A stretch of 64,000 nt of DNA from positions 1-64,000 of the forward strand of contig JAZQQJ010000082.1 of NCBI GenBank assembly GCA_045629005.1, in the 5' to 3' direction. Each line of letters starts with the position of its first letter. The stretch's first letter is position 1. The notes beneath the pieces are model-generated. The model ran no database searches. It saw only the letters and a list, made by a program, of their open reading frames with translations, and was not told the DNA's origin. A program made the position numbers and the translations under genes. The stretch is from RGIG3528 sp045629005 (GTDB taxonomy: Bacteria > Bacillota > Clostridia > Lachnospirales > Lachnospiraceae). Shown here piece by piece: positions 9,294-16,111 of this stretch.

Positions 9294-9327
9294 TTTGTAC
9301 TATTCCATCCACTTGGGAAAGTACAAA
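9294..9327. other. Inverted repeat after the recR operon
   Basis: TTTGTACT (9294-9301) pairs with AGTACAAA (9320-9327), with a further TTCC/GGAA inside. It lies 8 bp after the last gene of the operon but lacks a T-run on the plus strand, so it is a weak terminator at best. Confidence 0.4.
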
Positions 9328-9377
9328 AAGGAACGTGTAAGCGAATTGAGCGTGTGTTAAAAAGCATGTGTATGAAA

Positions 9378-9460
9378 AGCGCGGGTGAAAGAAAGTTGCG
9401 GGTGAAAGAAAGTCGCGTGTGAAAGAAAGTCGCGCTACGAAAGAAATGCGCGAACGAAAG
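9378..9460. repeat. Degenerate short tandem repeat, about 17-bp period
   Basis: Successive units of the form GCGNGTGAAAGAAAGT recur about five times, with drift (GCGGGTGAAAGAAAGTT, GCGGGTGAAAGAAAGTC, GCGTGTGAAAGAAAGTC, GCGCTACGAAAGAAAT, GCGCGAACGAAAGTAGG). No coding role seen. Confidence 0.6.
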
Positions 9461-9509
9461 TAGGTCGCTCAATCAATATATTAGAGAAGATAATAGCTCG
9501 CTGTCGATG

Positions 9510-9538
9510 GCCATGAACCCATATTATGGATTCATGGC
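9510..9538. other. Perfect-arm hairpin before array A
   Basis: GCCATGAA and TTCATGGC are perfect 8-bp arms, with CCAT/ATGG continuing inside across a single mismatch and an ATT loop. No T-run follows. The motif GTTCATGG also recurs inside each unit of the array that starts 40 bp downstream. Confidence 0.55.
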
Positions 9539-9579
9539 ACTGGCAGAGGGCTGTTTTTCAATTTATGAAATCTAGTTAT

Positions 9580-9745
9580 ACAAGTTTCCTTAAAAACCTG
9601 GCCGTTCATGGGACTGAAAATGAAATATTGAAGTTTAGTCACACAAGTTTCCTTAAAAACCTGGCCGTTCATGGGACTGAAAATGAAATATTGAAGTTTG
9701 GTCACACAAGTTTCCTTAAAAACCTGGCCGTTCATGGGACTGAAT
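9580..9745. repeat. Tandem array A, 63-bp period, about 2.6 copies
   Basis: The marker CAAGTTTCCT occurs at 9581, 9644 and 9707, exactly 63 bp apart. Units differ at only a few positions (for example A/G just before GTCACAC). There are no spacers between units, so it is not a CRISPR. Both strands are open through it, which follows from the period being a multiple of three. Confidence 0.9.
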
Positions 9746-9763
9746 TAGGATATATGGAATTTA

Positions 9764-10085
9764 ACTCGTCAAAGCCTTCTGTGAAAAAAGAGAAATGACG
9801 AGCTGAATTCAAGCTTTTCAAAAAAGACTCGTTAAGGACTTCCGTGAAAAGAGAGAAATGACGAGCTGAATTCAAGCTTTTCAAAAAAGACTCGTCAAAG
9901 CCTTCCGTGAAAAAAGAGAAATGACGAGCTGAATTCAAGATTTTCAAAAAAGATTCGTTAAGGACTTCCGTGAAAAGAGAGAAATGACGAGCTGAATTCA
10001 AGCTTTTCAAAAAAGACTCGTTAAGGACTTCCGTGAAAAGAGAGAAATGACGAGCTGAATTCAAGCTTTTCAAAAATGACTCGTC
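9764..10085. repeat. Tandem array B, 63-bp period, five copies
   Basis: The marker AGAAATGACGAG occurs at 9791, 9854, 9917, 9980 and 10043, each 63 bp apart. The unit sequence is unrelated by eye to array A although the period is identical. Two unit types exist: one with TCAAAGCCTTC, one with TTAAGGACTTC. Each unit has CTCGTCA-like and TGACGAG arms that could pair, plus the 8-bp palindrome TGAATTCA. Confidence 0.9.
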
Positions 10086-10203
10086 AAGAAGTTTGAAATA
10101 GCCTGAAAACTGTGAGCACGGACATACGTCAAAACAACGTCATAAGACGCATTGGCTCTTTAGTGGTATTGTTATTGGTTTGTACCCGAAATCTTTGGTA
10201 TAT

Positions 10204-10245
10204 AAACAATGCAGGTAACCCACAAGGATTACCTGCATTGTTTTT
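10204..10245. terminator. Strong bidirectional terminator-like hairpin
   Basis: AAACAATGCAGGTAA (10204-10218) and TTACCTGCATTGTTT (10229-10243) are perfect 15-bp arms with a 10-base loop. T-rich sequence follows on the plus strand, A-rich sequence precedes it. It most likely ends the minus-strand lipoprotein transcript (stop at 10436) and any plus-strand transcript of the repeat arrays. Confidence 0.75.
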
Positions 10246-10259
10246 AATCTCAATGATTT

Positions 10260-10405
10260 TAAACGCAAGCAAGAAAAAGATGAATGAGCCTCATTACGGT
10301 TAACGTAAGCAAGAAAAAGATGAATGAACCTCATTACGGTTAAACGTAAGCGAGAAAAAAGGATGAACCTCATTACTGTTGTTGAGCGAATGGACGAGCG
10401 TAAGC
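10260..10405. repeat. Tandem repeat, 40-41-bp period, three copies plus a fragment
   Basis: Units begin CGCAAGCAAGAAAAAG (10264), CGTAAGCAAGAAAAAG (10304) and CGTAAGCGAGAAAAAA (10345), each ending in CCTCATTAC. A partial fourth copy (GCGTAAGCGAAAAAG) lies near 10394. The array sits between the terminator and the stop of the minus-strand lipoprotein gene, inside its presumed 3' untranslated region. Confidence 0.75.
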
Positions 10406-10435
10406 GAAAAAGTGATACCAATATTTGGTGAGATG

Positions 10436-12577
10436 TTATCTTCTGTTGCCACCACCGGGGCCGCCGAAACCGCCACCGCCAAAGCCACCAAAGCCGCCAC
10501 CACCGAAGCCTCCCATAGAGGAAACGCCTTCGTTGGTTACTGTGGAAGAAACCGTAACTTCCACGGATGAACTTCCGGTGCTTACAGTATATTTTCCGCC
10601 TGTCTTAATGTCAGGTGAAGAAATTGTAACCGCTGCGTTGCTGATTGTCCTTTGAGTTGTAAAGGAAACAAGTATATTGCCGCTTTCGTCGCAGAGTGTT
10701 ATGTCGGAGCCTGCTGTTGTTTTGCAACCTACAGATATTACATTCTGGGTTGAATTCTCGGAGGGACTTTCGAACATTCCTGAACTTCCAACTGCAACAA
10801 TAACGCCGCCTGTAACTACGAGAGCGTTTTGTGAGTCGAGTGCAGAATCTGCACCGCTTTTGGGACCATCAATAAATACTGTGCCGCCCGAAATAAACAT
10901 ATTGTAATTGGAATCAAGACCGTCTCCGAGGGCGTTTACGTAAATACAACCACCGGAAATTGTAAGTGAGGCACCGGTATCCTCGCCAAAGGCGCCACCG
11001 GAACCTCCACTACCGAAGTTGCCGCCGAAACCACCACCGAAGTTGCCGTCGAAACCATCACCAAAGTTGCCGCCGAAACCGCCACCGTTACCGCCACCAA
11101 AACTGCCATCGAATCCGTCCGGAAGTTCACCGTCAAAACCCGGGAAATTACCATCGAAGTTGCCATCGAATCCGTCCGGAAGTTCGCCATCAAAGCCCGG
11201 GAAGTTGCCATCGAAGTTACCGCCGAAGTTGCCGTTGTAACTGTTGCCTGCGTCGGATGAGGTCGCAAGTGTTAAATTGATGGCGCCTGAGTCAGAACCG
11301 TCTGAAGTATTATCTGTTTTGCCTGAATCTGCGCTATTTGTGCCTTCAGCGGATGCCGGAGTGCCTCCTGCGTTCATTCCGTCATCTGTGGCAGTTATAT
11401 TTATGTTTCCTCCGGTTATGAGAATGTTGAATGCCTCAAGACCTTCGTTGCTCTTGGAAACAGTGATATCGCCGCCGTTAATAATTAGGGAAGCGTCGGC
11501 GTGAATGCCGTCATCGCCTGCACTGATAAGAAGAACACCACCATCGATAATGCAGCCTGAATTGGAATGAATTCCATCGTCGTAAGATGTAATGTCAATG
11601 CTTCCATCCGTTATGCTGATTAGTTCATCTGATTTTAAGCCTTTGTTTTCTGCGTTTATGGTGTATGTGCCATCGGTAATCGCGAGAGTGTCTTTGCCGA
11701 TTATGCCTGAGCCTTTTGCTCTGATTGTGTATGTACCGCCTACGAGTTTAAGTATATCTTTACACTTGATGCCTGCATCGTAATTTGCGTTTATTATGAG
11801 CGCGCCGCTTCCGTTGATTGTAAGGTCTGCCTTGGAGAAGAGACAGGCATCGGGCTCGGTTTCGATTTCACCGGTTTCCTCGTCAGTGTCGAAAATATAG
11901 CTTTTTGCATCGGTTAAAGTGTTAGTTGTGCCGTCCTGAAGAGTTATAACGACTTTATTTGCTTTCTTTATGAAAATCGGAGCGGTATCAGAGGAGGTAA
12001 TGTTGACACCGCTCAGAATAAGACAAATGTCAGCGTCTTTAGCGTTAATGATGATATTGCCACTTAGCGAGCCGGAGATTATGTATGTTCCGGCTTCTTT
12101 TATTTTGATTGTGTTATCCTTGACCTTTACACCATCACCGGAAACAGTGGCGGAGGAGCCTGTAAGAGTAATGACGGTTGCGCCGGCCTCAGTTGCTGCG
12201 GTTGTGTCGATTACTTTGGCATCGGATTCGTCAAATGTAACATTAGGAATATCTACTGAAACATTAGTGCCATCGTTTGAGGAACTGCCCTGTGAAGAGC
12301 CATCAGAACCATCGTTTGCGGGATTTTTTTGTGAAGAATTATCAGAGTTGTCACCAATCGAGCCGTTTTGTGAAGAACCATCGGAGTTTCCCGGTTGTTT
12401 TGCGGAGCTTTCGTTATTGCTTTGATCATGCGTATTTGCAGAATCATTATTTTCAGAAACTGCCTCAGTCGGAACAGCTGTGGCTGAGGGGGAAATGTTT
12501 GGGGTGCCACAGCCTGTTCCGATGAGAACCACGGAAAGAAGGAGAGTAGTTAATCTATGTAAAGGAAATTTTTTCAT
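10436..12577 (-). CDS. Beta-helix carbohydrate-binding-type lipoprotein (Cthe_2159-like) with Gly-rich inserts
   Basis: A 713-residue secreted lipoprotein. Residues 1-23 form a signal peptide ending in lipobox IGTGC, then a Ser/Asn/Asp-rich linker to about residue 110. The core consists of right-handed beta-helix-like turns with recurrent GG-D-I/T and DDGIH motifs (ITSYDDGIHSNSG, ISAGDDGIHADAS), as in the Cthe_2159 family of polysaccharide-binding proteins. A long Gly/Asn/Phe/Asp-rich insert with a duplicated FPGFDGELPDGFDG unit splits the core near residues 435-545, and the C-terminus is another Gly-Phe-rich tail. Lone minus-strand gene, start preceded by GAGG. Ligand unknown; pectic or cellulosic glycans are known for relatives. 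Confidence 0.85.
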   Translation of the reverse strand: MKKFPLHRLTTLLLSVVLIGTGCGTPNISPSATAVPTEAVSENNDSANTHDQSNNESSAKQPGNSDGSSQNGSIGDNSDNSSQKNPANDGSDGSSQGSSSNDGTNVSVDIPNVTFDESDAKVIDTTAATEAGATVITLTGSSATVSGDGVKVKDNTIKIKEAGTYIISGSLSGNIIINAKDADICLILSGVNITSSDTAPIFIKKANKVVITLQDGTTNTLTDAKSYIFDTDEETGEIETEPDACLFSKADLTINGSGALIINANYDAGIKCKDILKLVGGTYTIRAKGSGIIGKDTLAITDGTYTINAENKGLKSDELISITDGSIDITSYDDGIHSNSGCIIDGGVLLISAGDDGIHADASLIINGGDITVSKSNEGLEAFNILITGGNINITATDDGMNAGGTPASAEGTNSADSGKTDNTSDGSDSGAINLTLATSSDAGNSYNGNFGGNFDGNFPGFDGELPDGFDGNFDGNFPGFDGELPDGFDGSFGGGNGGGFGGNFGDGFDGNFGGGFGGNFGSGGSGGAFGEDTGASLTISGGCIYVNALGDGLDSNYNMFISGGTVFIDGPKSGADSALDSQNALVVTGGVIVAVGSSGMFESPSENSTQNVISVGCKTTAGSDITLCDESGNILVSFTTQRTISNAAVTISSPDIKTGGKYTVSTGSSSVEVTVSSTVTNEGVSSMGGFGGGGFGGFGGGGFGGPGGGNRR

Positions 12578-12702
12578 AGGGTTACCTCGTTGAAATGTTG
12601 ATATACGAAGAATAGCTCGTTATATTGTCTGTTATGTGATTAGTGAGTGAAAAAAGTGTGAACAAATAGCACTAATCCAATCCTGTTGTGCGTTTGTTTT
12701 CT

Positions 12703-12731
12703 TTGCAACGTTCTTTTCAAAGCAGTATTAA
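12703..12731 (+). promoter_or_regulatory. Putative promoter for DUF5711-cvpA
   Basis: TTGCAA at 12703-12708, 17-bp spacer, TATTAA at 12726-12731. It lies about 90 bp before the coding start, with an inverted repeat between. Confidence 0.5.
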
Positions 12732-12756
12732 AGTGATAAAATGCACTAATCAGCAT

Positions 12757-12790
12757 GTTACTGCTAACGTCCTAATCCGTAAGCAGTAAC
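12757..12790. promoter_or_regulatory. Inverted repeat in the leader of the DUF5711 gene
   Basis: GTTACTGCT (12757-12765) and AGCAGTAAC (12782-12790) are perfect 9-bp arms around 16 bases. It could be an operator or a leader hairpin. No T-run follows, so a terminator is unlikely. Confidence 0.5.
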
Positions 12791-12823
12791 CCAATATTAA
12801 ATCTACTTAACGTGAGGCATGAT

Positions 12824-13963
12824 TTGGAAGACAATACGAGAAAATATATATTACGGATAGGTTTGGTCACAATAATATTATGTGCTATCGTTGCGACGGC
12901 TTATTTTATTGTGAAGGATATTCGCTTCGGATCATATGAAAGCTACGAAGTTGTGTCTGAACAGAAGGTAACGAATGACAAAATTGCCTTTTACAATACA
13001 AACAATCTGCTTTCCATGAGTACAATTAATGGTGCAAGGGCTTTGGACGGAGACGGAAACCTTCAATGGGATGTTGCCTTCGGCCTCGAAAATCCAACGG
13101 TTGTTTCATGCAAAAAGGTTTCTGCGGTTGCGGATATTGACGGCACAAGCGTTATTGTTGTCTCGGATGACGGAATATCTCACAGAGTAGAAGTAAATTA
13201 TCCGATTGTAAAAATTGACGTGGCCCAGCAGGGTGTAACCGCAATTCTTATGAATGACGGGGACAGTGATTACATCCAGGTTTATGACATTGACGGAAAG
13301 TGTCGAATTGATATCGGCACGAAAACCAAGAATGAAGGCTTCCCCGTTGATATTGCGCTTTCCGATGACGGCAAAAAGCTTGTTACGGTCTACGTATCGT
13401 TTAAGGGCGATGAGATTCTCAGTAAGGTTACTTTCTACAATGCAGGAGATGTAGGAAAGAATTTCATAGAAAATATAGTGGGACAGAAGACATTTGAAGG
13501 TCGTCTTGTGTGTGATGTCGATTTCCTTGGAAATGATAATGTAGGCATAATGCTGGATGATGGCTTTGTTTTGTACAATATGAAAGAAATTCCGGAGTTT
13601 GTCATCGAGAAAACGTTTGATGAAGAAATTTTGGATTTTTGTATGTATGATACAGGTATTTGCACAGTTACAAAAACCGCTGACGAAAGAAAACTTTACT
13701 TCTATGACTTGAATGGTAAAGAAGTGGGGACGGTAAAGAATGTTCCTGCTTATGACAAGCTTCGTGCGGACAATGACGAAGCAATACTGTATAGCTCGCA
13801 GAGAGTCAGCATCTACAGAAAAAACGGAACTCTTAAATTCAATTGTTATCTGGATGAGATGGTAGACGATGTTTTCTTTGGCGGAGACAACAGATATTTC
13901 TTTGTTGATTCGGGTTCCATAAAGGCAATTAAGCTTGTTAAGAAAGTGAAAGAGGAGAATTGA
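12824..13963 (+). CDS. DUF5711 family membrane-anchored protein
   Basis: About 379 residues. One hydrophobic segment near the N-terminus (about residues 11-30) is followed by a large extracytoplasmic region of repeated beta strands with aromatic/Gly patterns (for example VAFGLENPTVVSCKKVSAVADIDG) suggestive of a WD40/PQQ-like propeller, as in DUF5711. I prefer TTG 12824, which has GAGG six bases upstream; GTG 12812 is in frame but has no ribosome site. The cvpA-like gene starts one base after its stop, so the two are co-translated. Function unknown. Confidence 0.75.
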   Translation: MEDNTRKYILRIGLVTIILCAIVATAYFIVKDIRFGSYESYEVVSEQKVTNDKIAFYNTNNLLSMSTINGARALDGDGNLQWDVAFGLENPTVVSCKKVSAVADIDGTSVIVVSDDGISHRVEVNYPIVKIDVAQQGVTAILMNDGDSDYIQVYDIDGKCRIDIGTKTKNEGFPVDIALSDDGKKLVTVYVSFKGDEILSKVTFYNAGDVGKNFIENIVGQKTFEGRLVCDVDFLGNDNVGIMLDDGFVLYNMKEIPEFVIEKTFDEEILDFCMYDTGICTVTKTADERKLYFYDLNGKEVGTVKNVPAYDKLRADNDEAILYSSQRVSIYRKNGTLKFNCYLDEMVDDVFFGGDNRYFFVDSGSIKAIKLVKKVKEEN

Positions 13964-13964
13964 T

Positions 13965-14738
13965 ATGAACTGGTTACTCATTGTTGTTCTGGTATTGCTT
14001 TTAGGTGGCACAATAGCGGGTCTTGTTAAGGGGTTTGCGGATACAATATATTCCCTTATTGCAACCGCGCTTATTATTGTTCTTACAATCGTTCTCTGCC
14101 CACTTACCGTAAAGGCACTTCAGAGCAGTGAAAAGCTTACGAATTTTATCTACGAAAAGGTAGATAATGTCATTAACCTTGAAGAGGCGTATGACAAGGC
14201 CATTACAAAAGAAAATGTTGATGCTTCGCACGATTCGGAGGCTGAAGCACAAAAAGAAATGCCGTCGAATGTCGACGACGTTCTTGATAAGTTTGGATTA
14301 CCATCAATCATCAGAAAAGCCATGACCGGCAGCGAGGATTTCAAAGAGTATGTTAAGAACTCCGCAGATGATTTTGCACGAGGAAAGCTTGATTCACTTG
14401 AAAAGTATGTTTGCGAAAAGCTTACGGGCATCATAATAAGTGCGATGGGATTCATTATAACCTTTATTATCGTTGCGCTTTTAGTATTCTTCCTTGGAAA
14501 GATTCTGGACTTGATTTCGAAACTTCCGGGAATTAAGACGATTAACAAGTGGCTTGGTGCATGCGCCGGCTTCCTTGAGGCACTTCTTGTTATATGGGTT
14601 GTATTTATGATTGTTACTCTTATTGCGTCAACAGAGCTTGGTCAGATAATGCTTCAGCAGATAAATGCAAGCAAAATCCTGAGCTTCATTTATGAGCACA
14701 ACCTTATTTCAAAGAAAATATTCAGCCTGATTGGATAA
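13965..14738 (+). CDS. CvpA family membrane protein
   Basis: A 257-residue protein with the CvpA layout: two N-terminal hydrophobic segments (about residues 3-20 and 28-45), a charged loop of roughly 110 residues, then hydrophobic segments near 150-172 and 195-218. The charged loop is longer than in enterobacterial CvpA (about 160 residues total), as is usual in Clostridia. It is preceded by GAGGAGAA and follows the DUF5711 gene by one base, suggesting a shared envelope role. The family is named for colicin V production in E. coli; its mechanism is not established. Confidence 0.8.
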   Translation: MNWLLIVVLVLLLGGTIAGLVKGFADTIYSLIATALIIVLTIVLCPLTVKALQSSEKLTNFIYEKVDNVINLEEAYDKAITKENVDASHDSEAEAQKEMPSNVDDVLDKFGLPSIIRKAMTGSEDFKEYVKNSADDFARGKLDSLEKYVCEKLTGIIISAMGFIITFIIVALLVFFLGKILDLISKLPGIKTINKWLGACAGFLEALLVIWVVFMIVTLIASTELGQIMLQQINASKILSFIYEHNLISKKIFSLIG

Positions 14739-14747
14739 ACTAGCCTC

Positions 14748-14776
14748 TTTACAATAAATGAATCACAGTATATAAT
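14748..14776 (+). promoter_or_regulatory. Sigma-A-type promoter for KDPG aldolase gene
   Basis: TTTACA at 14748-14753, 17-bp spacer, TATAAT at 14771-14776. The operator palindrome lies just downstream, where a bound repressor would block initiation or clearance. Confidence 0.8.
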
Positions 14777-14790
14777 ACGTGGAAGAATAA

Positions 14791-14816
14791 TGTAAGCGCT
14801 TACAAAATGTAAGCGA
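14791..14816. promoter_or_regulatory. LacI/CcpA-type operator plus a second half-site
   Basis: TGTAAGCGCTTACA (14791-14804) is a perfect 14-bp palindrome with the central CG of LacI-family and catabolite-responsive (cre) operators. A second TGTAAGCG half-site follows at 14809-14816. Placement from about +8 relative to the promoter predicts repression. The binding protein is not encoded nearby. Confidence 0.75.
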
Positions 14817-14838
14817 GATAAACTATAAGGAGTCAGAT

Positions 14839-15798
14839 ATGAACGAGATTATTAATCAGTTTTCAAAGCTTGGTATCATTCCCGTAGTAAAGATTGACGA
14901 TGCAAAGGATGCTGCACCGCTTGCCAAGGCACTTTGCGAAGGCGGACTTCCCGTAGCAGAAGTTACTTTCAGAACCGACGCAGCAGAAGAAGCAATCCGC
15001 ATTATGAGCGAGCAGTTCCCCAATATGCTTGTCGGTGCAGGCACTGTTCTCACAACAGAGCAGGTTGACCGTGCAGTAGGCGCAGGTGCAAAGTTTATTG
15101 TCAGCCCCGGCCTCAATCCGAAGGTTGTTAAGTACTGTCAGGAAAAGGGCGTTCCGATTACACCCGGCACATCAAGTCCCACAGACATCGAAATGGCTCT
15201 TGAACTTGGCCTTGACGTTGTAAAGTTTTTCCCTGCAGAGCAGTCAGGCGGCATCGCAAAGATTAAAGCCATGTCAGCTCCTTACACAGGCGTAAAATTT
15301 ATGCCTACAGGCGGCATCAGCGCAAAGAATCTTAAAGATTACCTTGATTTCAACAAGATTGTTGCATGCGGCGGCTCATGGATGGTTAAGGGCGAGCTTA
15401 TCAATGCGGGTGAGTTCGACGAGATTAAACGCCTCACAAGAGAAGCAGTAAACACAATGCTTGGTTTCGAAGTTAAGCATGTTGGTATCAACTGTGAAAA
15501 CGAAGAGCAGGCTCTTAAGACAGCAAATATGTTCGGACGCTTCTTCGGCTTCGAAGTTAAAAACGGCAACAGCTCCGTATTTGCAAGCTCTGCAATTGAA
15601 CTCAACAAGACACCCGGTCCCGGCAAATGCGGCCACATCGCAATCGGCACAAACTACATTGAAAGAGCAATCTATCACATGCAGCTCCAAGGCTTTGAAT
15701 TTGATATGGATTCAGCCCTCTACAAAGACGGAAAGATGGTTCGCATCTACATGAAAGACGACTTTGCAGGATTTGCCGTACATCTTGTACAGAAGTAA
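14839..15798 (+). CDS. eda: KDPG/KHG aldolase with C-terminal VOC-like domain
   Basis: Cleaves 2-keto-3-deoxy-6-phosphogluconate to pyruvate and glyceraldehyde 3-phosphate, the last step of hexuronate or Entner-Doudoroff breakdown. The aldolase domain (residues 1 to about 205) has the Schiff-base lysine K129 in VVKFFPAEQ, the AEVTFRT segment and the FMPTGGIS phosphate loop. The remaining residues (about 210-319) are an added domain resembling glyoxalase/VOC proteins (KHVGINCENEEQALKTANMF, and GHIAIGTNYIERAIYH), so the protein is about 110 residues longer than standard Eda. Such fusions occur in Lachnospiraceae; the extra domain's role is unknown. Single gene with promoter and operator, probably catabolite or substrate controlled. 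Confidence 0.9.
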   Translation: MNEIINQFSKLGIIPVVKIDDAKDAAPLAKALCEGGLPVAEVTFRTDAAEEAIRIMSEQFPNMLVGAGTVLTTEQVDRAVGAGAKFIVSPGLNPKVVKYCQEKGVPITPGTSSPTDIEMALELGLDVVKFFPAEQSGGIAKIKAMSAPYTGVKFMPTGGISAKNLKDYLDFNKIVACGGSWMVKGELINAGEFDEIKRLTREAVNTMLGFEVKHVGINCENEEQALKTANMFGRFFGFEVKNGNSSVFASSAIELNKTPGPGKCGHIAIGTNYIERAIYHMQLQGFEFDMDSALYKDGKMVRIYMKDDFAGFAVHLVQK

Positions 15799-16049
15799 AC
15801 GGATAATGTGAACTATCATCAAAGCCTATAGTAAATGGTTGGATGACAGATGGCAAAGCAACAACCCAACAGTCGGCGAAGCCGACGTATCCACGAAAAC
15901 TATAAGTCCACTGCAAGCAAGTGCTTGTAAGTGGACTTATTTTTCGTGATCTTTGCTCGCGAGGTGGATCGGGCGGGACACAACGTGACATACTTTCACC
16001 CGTAAAGCTTTGCAGCCTTGGCGTCATCCATACTATCCTCTGTTTCACG
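15799..16049. other. Intergenic region of nested inverted repeats (possible structured RNA)
   Basis: GGATGAC (15841-15847) pairs with GTCATCC (16023-16029), and GCAAAGC (15853-15859) with GCTTTGC (16007-16013), enclosing two internal hairpins: GTCGGC-GAA-GCCGAC (15872-15886) and the long stem at 15892-15948. The whole looks like a branched fold of roughly 190 bases. I could not match it to a known RNA family, and no clear own promoter was found. It may be a structured RNA, a palindromic mobile-element relic, or a complex terminator. Confidence 0.5.
15892..15948. terminator. Long hairpin terminator after KDPG aldolase
   Basis: Arms ATAAGTCCACT (15902-15912) and AGTGGACTTAT (15930-15940) are perfect, extended outward by CACGAAAA/TTTTCGTG and inward by CAAGC/GCTTG. 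A run of five T follows the inner arm. Serves the aldolase transcript. Confidence 0.7.
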
Positions 16050-16078
16050 TTGCTTTTAAGCCTAATTAGTGTTAAAAT
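16050..16078 (+). promoter_or_regulatory. Putative promoter of the dlt-like island
   Basis: TTGCTT at 16050-16055, 17-bp spacer, TAAAAT at 16073-16078, 33 bp before the ATG at 16112. It is the only good promoter upstream of the first transglutaminase gene. Confidence 0.55.
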
Positions 16079-16111
16079 AAAAAATTGGCTTTTTAGGACA
16101 TTTTATAGGGT

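Larger units (their letters stand above)
9287..10435. other. Repeat-rich non-coding interval
   Basis: About 1.15 kb between two genes pointing toward each other. It holds a degenerate array near 9378-9460, a hairpin at 9510-9538, two tandem arrays of 63-bp period, a strong bidirectional terminator-like hairpin at 10204-10243, and a 40-bp-period array near 10260-10400. Open frames across the arrays exist only because 63 is divisible by three and units lack stops on either strand; I treat none as a gene. Confidence 0.7.

Noticed and set aside
9526..9798. Plus-strand 90-residue frame with 21-residue repeats over array A
   Set aside because: Both strands are open because the 63-bp unit is a multiple of three; there is no convincing ribosome site, and residue content is unlike a protein.
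9732..10073. Minus-strand 113-residue frame with 21-residue repeats (SLNSARHFSLFTE units) over array B
   Set aside because: Follows from the repeat period; no start signal, and internal variation fits RNA pairing or neutral drift better than codon constraint.
9580..10085. CRISPR array
   Set aside because: Units are contiguous near-identical 63-bp repeats without unique spacers, and no cas genes are present.
10966..11280. Arg/Pro-rich plus-strand frames opposite the Gly-rich lipoprotein
   Set aside because: They arise from the complementary GGN-rich repeat DNA.
13106..14011. 301-residue minus-strand frame opposite the DUF5711 gene
   Set aside because: Shadow frame; the plus-strand gene has coupled start and stop with cvpA.
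15602..16048. 148-residue minus-strand frame after KDPG aldolase
   Set aside because: Crosses the terminator hairpin and inverted repeats and overlaps the aldolase end; no family resemblance.
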